Assembly: GCA_944393755.1 (NCBI GenBank)
Contig: CALYBF010000032.1
Location: 1 to 12,405, forward strand
Direction of reading: 5' to 3'
Length of the DNA: 12,405 nt
From: an uncultured Clostridia bacterium
GTDB taxonomy: Bacteria > Bacillota > Clostridia > TANB77 > CAG-508
Shown here: piece after piece, positions 8,472 through 12,405 of the stretch
Layout: each line of letters begins with the position of its first letter
How positions within the stretch are numbered: the first letter of the stretch is position 1
Made by a program: the position numbers and the translations under genes
The notes under the pieces: model-generated
Told to the model about the DNA's origin: nothing
Database searches by the model: none
Seen by the model: only the letters and a program-made list of their open reading frames with translations

Positions 8472-9246
8472 TTTTCTCAACTCTTTTTCTTATATAATCA
8501 CTAACTTTTTCATAAATATTTTTAAATCTTTCTTTCGTTATTTCATCTTTAAAATTAAATCTATTATATAATTTTTCATAATAATTATTGTCATATATTA
8601 TTTTTAAACCATAATCAAAATTAAAATCAAATGCATATGTAAAATGTCCTACCAACAAGTCTGCTGATGTTTTTCTATTTTTATATGTAATTGAGTTTTT
8701 TTCCATAAATTCATTATATATTTCATCTGTTATTTTTTCTAAAGACATATCATCCGTTTCCCACACAGTCTTTTTATCACTTGTTGTTAAAATATAAAGT
8801 ATATCTGTTTTATCACTATCTCTAATTAACTTTATATGTAACAATTCTTCTTTGCTTACGTCTTTATCTATATCTTTTTTATCTTTATTGTGGTTTATTA
8901 TTGCAAGCTCAATTATTTTATCATATTTATCATCTTCTATAAATTTTCTAATCAGACCTTGTTTAAATAAAATATCTACTCCCAATTTTGCATGATTTTC
9001 ACTTTTAGAGTCTACAAATGTATTATATTTTTTTATTTGTTCAAATCTTCCTATATCATGAAGTAAACCTATTAATTCTGCAAGTTCTACATCTTCTTTG
9101 CTTAAATTTAAACTTTTGGCTGTATTTTTTGCAATCTCAGATACTCTTTCAATATGAGCAACTTTTAAAGCAATTTTTGGGTTTTCTATATCATAATCTT
9201 TTACATATTCTTTAAATACCTTTTTTGCTTTTAACAAGTCTATCAT
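8464..9246 (-). CDS. HD-domain phosphohydrolase, paralogue 1
   Basis: First gene of the HD/topB unit, about 260 residues and soluble. Counting from ATG at 9246, the predicted metal ligands are His31 (VAHIERV), His63-Asp64 (GLLHDIGR), His85 (ENHAKLG), His119 (INHNK) and Asp143 (IRDSDKTD), the same pattern as in its downstream paralogue. Shared C-terminal sequence (NRFNFKDEITKERFKN against DRFDFKDEKTKKQMEN) supports tandem duplication. The substrate is unknown. I prefer ATG at 9246 because GAGGTGA sits at the right distance upstream. The longer GTG reading at 9258 would start inside that ribosome binding site. The stop overlaps the next gene's start, so expression of the two is probably coupled. 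Confidence 0.85.
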   Translation of the reverse strand: MIDLLKAKKVFKEYVKDYDIENPKIALKVAHIERVSEIAKNTAKSLNLSKEDVELAELIGLLHDIGRFEQIKKYNTFVDSKSENHAKLGVDILFKQGLIRKFIEDDKYDKIIELAIINHNKDKKDIDKDVSKEELLHIKLIRDSDKTDILYILTTSDKKTVWETDDMSLEKITDEIYNEFMEKNSITYKNRKTSADLLVGHFTYAFDFNFDYGLKIIYDNNYYEKLYNRFNFKDEITKERFKNIYEKVSDYIRKRVEKNG

Positions 9247-9268
9247 TTTTAATTTCACCTCAAAAGTA

Positions 9269-9297
9269 ATTTTAACATTTTAAAAAATTTTATGCAA
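9269..9297 (-). promoter_or_regulatory. Possible promoter for the HD/topB unit
   Basis: On the minus strand TTGCAT (9297-9292), a 17-base spacer and TAAAAT (9274-9269) would start transcription near 9262. The leader would be only about 16 bases and would contain GAGGTGA. The match is moderate in very AT-rich DNA. Confidence 0.35.
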
Positions 9298-9385
9298 CTA
9301 AAAATTAACATATTTGATTATTTTTTGTAACTAAAATGTAATTAAGATTTAATACTTATGAAATATAAATTGCATTTTTTTATAG

Positions 9386-9420
9386 TATAATATTTAATGA
9401 TAGATTATCTTACCAAGGAG
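9386..9420 (+). promoter_or_regulatory. -10 element and ribosome binding site of the HExxH gene
   Basis: TATAAT at 9386-9391 is a perfect -10 with no convincing -35 at 16-18 bases. AAGGAG at 9415-9420 is a strong ribosome binding site ten bases before ATG 9431. The 184-base gap 9247-9430 otherwise holds only AT-rich sequence and the opposite-strand promoter. Confidence 0.5.
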
Positions 9421-9430
9421 ATTAATAAAT

Positions 9431-10531
9431 ATGAGTGTAGAATCAGATTTAAGAAAAGATGGTATAGAAGTAACTGAAAAATTAGATACTTTAAAAATAA
9501 ATTCAATTGCAAGAAATGTTTCTAAAAAATTATGTAATACATTTCCAGAATTTAATTTAAATCAAAATGAATTATTTATAAAACTTTCTAGATTAAATAT
9601 GTATAAAGCAACAATGCCTGAAGGTATGGCAGAAGCTAATTATTTTTATAAAAATACTTCTATTTATTTTAATGAACATATTCAAGATGAAGATTTAGAA
9701 GAATTTGCAATTCACGAGTGTATTCATTATTTACAAGAAGTTAAAGATAAAAGAAATTATTTACTTAGGATGGGGCTTTGTGATTATACAGAATTTAAAA
9801 TTTACGGTTTAGGTTTAAACGAAGCAGCTGTACAACTTATGGCTTCTAAAGTTAACGGTATTCCAAAAGAATATGTTAAATATTTTGGTATAAGTTTTGA
9901 AACTAATAGTCCTTCATATTACCCATTAGAGTGTTGTTTAGCTAATCAGCTTGCATATTTAGTTGGTGAAAATATTTTATTTGAAAGTACTTTAAATAGT
10001 AATGATAATTTTAAAGAACATTTTGCAAATATAACTTCACCTAAAACTTATATAGCTATACAAAATGCTTTTGATGATATTTTAAATAACGAAGAAGAAA
10101 TTATTAAATTAAATAACAGAATTGCAAGTATAGATGACAGAAACAAAAAAGTTGATGGTATGCTAGAAAAAATTGACGAATTAAAATCAGAAATTTCATT
10201 AACTTTTATGAGAACACAAAACTTAATAATTTCTAGTTATTTTGATAATACTTTTAATAATATTTCAACTCTAGAAGATGTTGAAAATTATAGAAGAAAA
10301 TTGTATAATTTCAAAAATTATCTTGGTTCTATGGAAGGTTATACATTTTTTAATGACTACTATGTAAACAAAATGATGGAATTAGAGAAAAAATATAATG
10401 CTATCGAAAATGGCGAAGTTGAAACTGCAATTAAAGTTATTACTAAAAAAGAAAATATTTTTGTTTCATTATTTAGAACTATTAAAAAATTACTTTTAGG
10501 AAACAAAGAACAAGCAAATATAAATGAATAA
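9431..10531 (+). CDS. Cytosolic HExxH metallopeptidase-like protein
   Basis: A 366-residue protein of a family I cannot name. It contains a zinc-binding HExxH signature, His95-Glu96-Cys-Ile-His99 (FAIHECIHYL). Thirty-two residues later comes GLNEAA (Glu131), a plausible third zinc ligand as in gluzincin peptidases. There is no signal peptide or N-terminal membrane helix, so a cytosolic location is inferred. Residues about 210-265 are rich in charged residues with heptad-like spacing and probably form a coiled coil. The last 30 residues (FVSLFRTIKKLLLG) could be an amphipathic helix that touches the membrane. Peptidase activity is inferred only from the motif. The start is fixed by AAGGAG ten bases upstream of ATG. 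The gene is monocistronic, diverges from the HD/topB unit and ends in a hairpin shared with the convergent flavoprotein gene. Confidence 0.8.
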   Translation: MSVESDLRKDGIEVTEKLDTLKINSIARNVSKKLCNTFPEFNLNQNELFIKLSRLNMYKATMPEGMAEANYFYKNTSIYFNEHIQDEDLEEFAIHECIHYLQEVKDKRNYLLRMGLCDYTEFKIYGLGLNEAAVQLMASKVNGIPKEYVKYFGISFETNSPSYYPLECCLANQLAYLVGENILFESTLNSNDNFKEHFANITSPKTYIAIQNAFDDILNNEEEIIKLNNRIASIDDRNKKVDGMLEKIDELKSEISLTFMRTQNLIISSYFDNTFNNISTLEDVENYRRKLYNFKNYLGSMEGYTFFNDYYVNKMMELEKKYNAIENGEVETAIKVITKKENIFVSLFRTIKKLLLGNKEQANINE

Positions 10532-10556
10532 AGAAGCTTTAAGCTTCTTTTAATTT
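10530..10556 (+). terminator. Terminator between two convergent genes
   Basis: AAAGAAGC (10530-10537), loop TTTAA and GCTTCTTT (10543-10550) form a perfect eight-base-pair stem followed by TTAATTTTTC on the plus strand. The hairpin includes part of the stop codon of the plus-strand gene and the stop codon of the minus-strand flavoprotein gene, so both 3' ends are packed into one short palindrome. Confidence 0.75.
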
Positions 10557-11816
10557 TTCTACTATTTTTTTTGCAGCTTCTCTTCCTGAATATGCAGCCC
10601 AAGCAACCGTTCCTCTTACCCCTGCTAAATCTCCTCCTGCATATATTTTTGGGTTTGATGTTTCATAATTTGAATTCACTTCAATATTTCCCCATTTATT
10701 TAAAGAAAGTCCTAAATCTTTAACAAATGTTGCTGGACTTGAACCTAGTGCCATTATAACATAATCTGCATCTATTATATAATTACTATTTTCTACATTT
10801 ACTGGTGATAACCTTGTATCTCCTTCTTTTTGGACTAATTTAGTTTTTATCAATTCTAGTTTTTCTACATTTTCATTTCCTAGTATTTTTACAATATTAT
10901 TTTGGAATAAAAATTCTATACCTTCATTTATTGCATCTTCTACTTCTTTATCTTCTGCTGGCATTTGCTCTCTCGCTCTTCTATATACTACTTTTACCTC
11001 TTTTGCTCCTAATCTTTTAATTGTTCTAGCACAGTCCATTGCAACATTTCCACCACCTGCAACAACTACTGTTTTTCCTTCATAGTTTGGGTGCATATTA
11101 TATTCTAAAAGCTCATTTCCACCATATACACCTTTTAGATTTTCTCCTTCTACTCCCATTTTTGAAGAACAATTTGCTCCAAAAGATAAAAATATTGCAT
11201 CATATTCTTCTTCTAATTCATTTAAGTTTAAATTTTTACCAAGTTCTTTTCCATATTCCACATTTATTTCTAAATCTAAAATATTTTGAACTGTTTTTTC
11301 TACTATTTTTTTATCAAGTCTAAATTCAGGTATTCCATACATTAAAAGTCCACCTAAAAAATCATACTTTTCATAGATTGTAACATTTACACCTTCTTTT
11401 GCAAGAAAAGCTGCCGATGTTAAACCTGCGGGTCCTCCACCTATTATTGCTACTTTTTTATTTCCCAAAACTTCTTTATTTTTCTCTATTTCTTCTTTCC
11501 AAACCTTTAATAAAGAATTTCCTTCTTCCATTGCTTTATCAAAAGCAAATGCTTCTAACTCTCCAATTGCTACTGGCTCACCTTTTATACCTCTTACACA
11601 CGAACCTTGGCATTGTTTCATATGCGGACATATTCTCCCACATACTCCTTGAAGTACAGTTGTTTTACATAGTATTTCATATGCTTTACCAAAATTCCCT
11701 TCTTTTACCTCTTTTATAAAGTCTGGTATTTCATTATGTAGCGGACAACCTTTAACTGAACACGGTTTTACTTTACAGTTTAAACAATAATTTGCTTTTT
11801 CCATTATTTCTTCCAT
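10539..11816 (-). CDS. gltD: GltD-type NAD(P)H-dependent flavoprotein (glutamate synthase small-subunit family)
   Basis: A cytosolic FAD and iron-sulfur oxidoreductase of the glutamate synthase small-subunit family, which passes electrons from NAD(P)H. An N-terminal 4Fe-4S domain has Cys11, Cys14, Cys19 and Cys24 (CLNC...CSVKGCP) and a second group Cys59, Cys63, Cys69 and Cys73. The FAD-binding GGGPAG is at 126-131, the pyridine-nucleotide GGGNVA at 254-259, and the closing FAD motif GGDLAGVRGTVAWAA near 395. At 425 residues it is somewhat shorter than typical GltD (about 460-490). No large GltB subunit lies nearby, so it may be a stand-alone GltA/GltD-type enzyme or an NfnB/sulfide-dehydrogenase-like electron-transfer protein; the sequence does not decide which. 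ATG at 11816 has GGGAG upstream. It lies 62 bp after the uracil-DNA glycosylase gene, on the same strand. Confidence 0.85.
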   Translation of the reverse strand: MEEIMEKANYCLNCKVKPCSVKGCPLHNEIPDFIKEVKEGNFGKAYEILCKTTVLQGVCGRICPHMKQCQGSCVRGIKGEPVAIGELEAFAFDKAMEEGNSLLKVWKEEIEKNKEVLGNKKVAIIGGGPAGLTSAAFLAKEGVNVTIYEKYDFLGGLLMYGIPEFRLDKKIVEKTVQNILDLEINVEYGKELGKNLNLNELEEEYDAIFLSFGANCSSKMGVEGENLKGVYGGNELLEYNMHPNYEGKTVVVAGGGNVAMDCARTIKRLGAKEVKVVYRRAREQMPAEDKEVEDAINEGIEFLFQNNIVKILGNENVEKLELIKTKLVQKEGDTRLSPVNVENSNYIIDADYVIMALGSSPATFVKDLGLSLNKWGNIEVNSNYETSNPKIYAGGDLAGVRGTVAWAAYSGREAAKKIVEKLKEA

Positions 11817-11863
11817 TTTTTACTCCCACTAGTATATTAATAAATTTTAACAAATCTATTTTA

Positions 11864-11887
11864 TTATATATATTTATTTTAAGTCAA
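11864..11887 (-). promoter_or_regulatory. Weak possible promoter for the flavoprotein gene
   Basis: TTGACT (11887-11882) overlaps the stop of the glycosylase gene and is followed by AT-rich sequence with TATAAT-like hexamers at imperfect spacing (13 or 18 bases). Readthrough from the glycosylase gene is equally possible. Confidence 0.25.
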
Positions 11888-12405
11888 ACTATCTGACTTA
11901 TTGTTCAATTCTTTCATTACTAATAATAAATCATTTACAAAATCTATCTTTTTTGTCTCATCTCTTAAAAGTGCTGCCGGGTGCCAAGTTGGCATATATT
12001 TAATACCTTTCTTTTCAACCCATTTCCCCCTAGAAGCTGTTATTCCATATTCTTTTCCTAAAATATGTTTTAAAGCGACACTTCCTAAAAGCACAATTAT
12101 TTCTGGTTTTACAAGTATTACTTGGTTTCTTAAATAATCCATACAAGCTTCGCACTCATCTTCTTCAGGGTTACGATTTCCTGGTGGTCTACATTTAACA
12201 ATATTTGCTATATAAACTTCTTCTCTATTTAGACCTACTGCCTGAAAAGCTAGATTCATAAGTTTGCCAGCACGTCCTACAAAAGGCTCTCCGAAGCCTA
12301 TCTTCGTCTGCACCAGGTCCTTCACCAATAAGCATTAATTTAGCATTTTTATTACCTGTTCCAAAAACTATATTTTGTCTACCTGTGCATAATTTACACT
12401 TTTTA
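11879..12405 (-). CDS. Family 4 uracil-DNA glycosylase, split by a +1 frameshift, start outside window
   Basis: An iron-sulfur uracil-DNA glycosylase that removes uracil from DNA to start base-excision repair. The 5' part (12405 to about 12291) reads KKCKLCTGRQNIVFGTG, then AKLMLIGEGPGADEDRL in frame, and breaks at CTT CGG. The rest, from GEPFVGRAGKLM, lies in the +1 frame and runs to the stop at 11879. Cluster ligands are CKLC, then KCRPPG and ECEAC, whose cysteines are 16 residues apart, as in the Thermotoga enzyme. Motif A is GEGPGADED; motif B is HPAALLRD. Dropping C at 12293 gives an uninterrupted family sequence. In the zero frame translation would stop at 12225, destroying the enzyme. 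Only about ten N-terminal residues should be missing past the window edge. The identity is secure; the nature of the split is discussed separately. Confidence 0.9.
12288..12296 (-). promoter_or_regulatory. Candidate +1 frameshift site CTT CGG AGA in the uracil-DNA glycosylase gene
   Basis: The minus-strand zero frame is GAT AGG CTT CGG AGA GCC and then nonfamily sequence to a TAG at 12225. Moving one base forward at CTT gives GGA GAG CCT TTT GTA GGA, that is GEPFVGRAG, a hallmark of family 4 glycosylases, with no residue gained or lost. The hexamer CTTCGG, its reading frame and the restored Leu-Gly-Glu are identical to the mfd site about 11.4 kb away. Confidence 0.6.

Noticed and set aside
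9764..9769. CTT AGG in the HExxH gene, resembling the Ty1 frameshift heptamer CUU-AGG-C
   Set aside because: The next base is A, not C, and the zero frame stays open through the gene. AGG is used as a normal Arg codon elsewhere (for example in mfd).
1..12405. tRNA, rRNA, CRISPR array, prophage, complete insertion sequence or riboswitch
   Set aside because: No cloverleaf, spaced repeat array, transposase gene or conserved leader structure was seen. Intergenic gaps are short except for 1-350.

Overview
The window looks like chromosomal DNA from a very AT-rich, low-GC Firmicute, most likely an uncultivated (gut-type) member of the Clostridia. The evidence is AAGGAG and AGGTGAT-type ribosome binding sites, TTG/GTG starts, strong TTGACA/TATAAT promoters and a tandem pair of Spo0A-like boxes. 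The genes are housekeeping and DNA-repair genes plus a few hypothetical ones. I see no phage, CRISPR, rRNA or tRNA.

Layout, left to right. 1-350 has no gene: it holds a possible Spo0A-controlled promoter pointing left out of the window and a compact nested palindromic repeat just beyond the mfd stop. 351-3825 (-) is mfd, encoded in two overlapping reading frames. 3846-4241 (-) is a small four-helix membrane protein that shares a transcript with mfd. 4365-4943 (+) is a PlsC-type acyltransferase, expressed divergently from back-to-back promoters. 4961-5584 (-) is an unrecognised protein of distinctly higher GC. 5711-9246 (-) is an operon-like run of two paralogous HD-domain phosphohydrolases and DNA topoisomerase III. 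9431-10531 (+) is a cytosolic HExxH metallopeptidase-like protein. 10539-11816 (-) is a GltD-type flavoprotein. 11879-12405 (-) is a family 4 uracil-DNA glycosylase, cut by the window edge and also split between two frames.

The most interesting signal is shared by the two split genes. In mfd and in the uracil-DNA glycosylase the frame breaks at the same hexamer, CTT CGG, inside a conserved Leu-Gly-Glu. Skipping the C (a +1 shift from CTT) restores the full family sequence in both. My manual scan found these two CGG triplets to be the only in-frame CGG codons in about 3,800 codons of the window. Intact in-frame CTT-GGN sequences occur elsewhere, including CTT GGA GAA within mfd itself. This fits +1 ribosomal frameshifting at a CGG codon that is unassigned or starved of tRNA, by analogy with CUU-AGG-C in Ty1 and CUU-UGA in prfB. 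Two chance indels or assembly errors remain the alternative, and whole-genome CGG statistics would decide.
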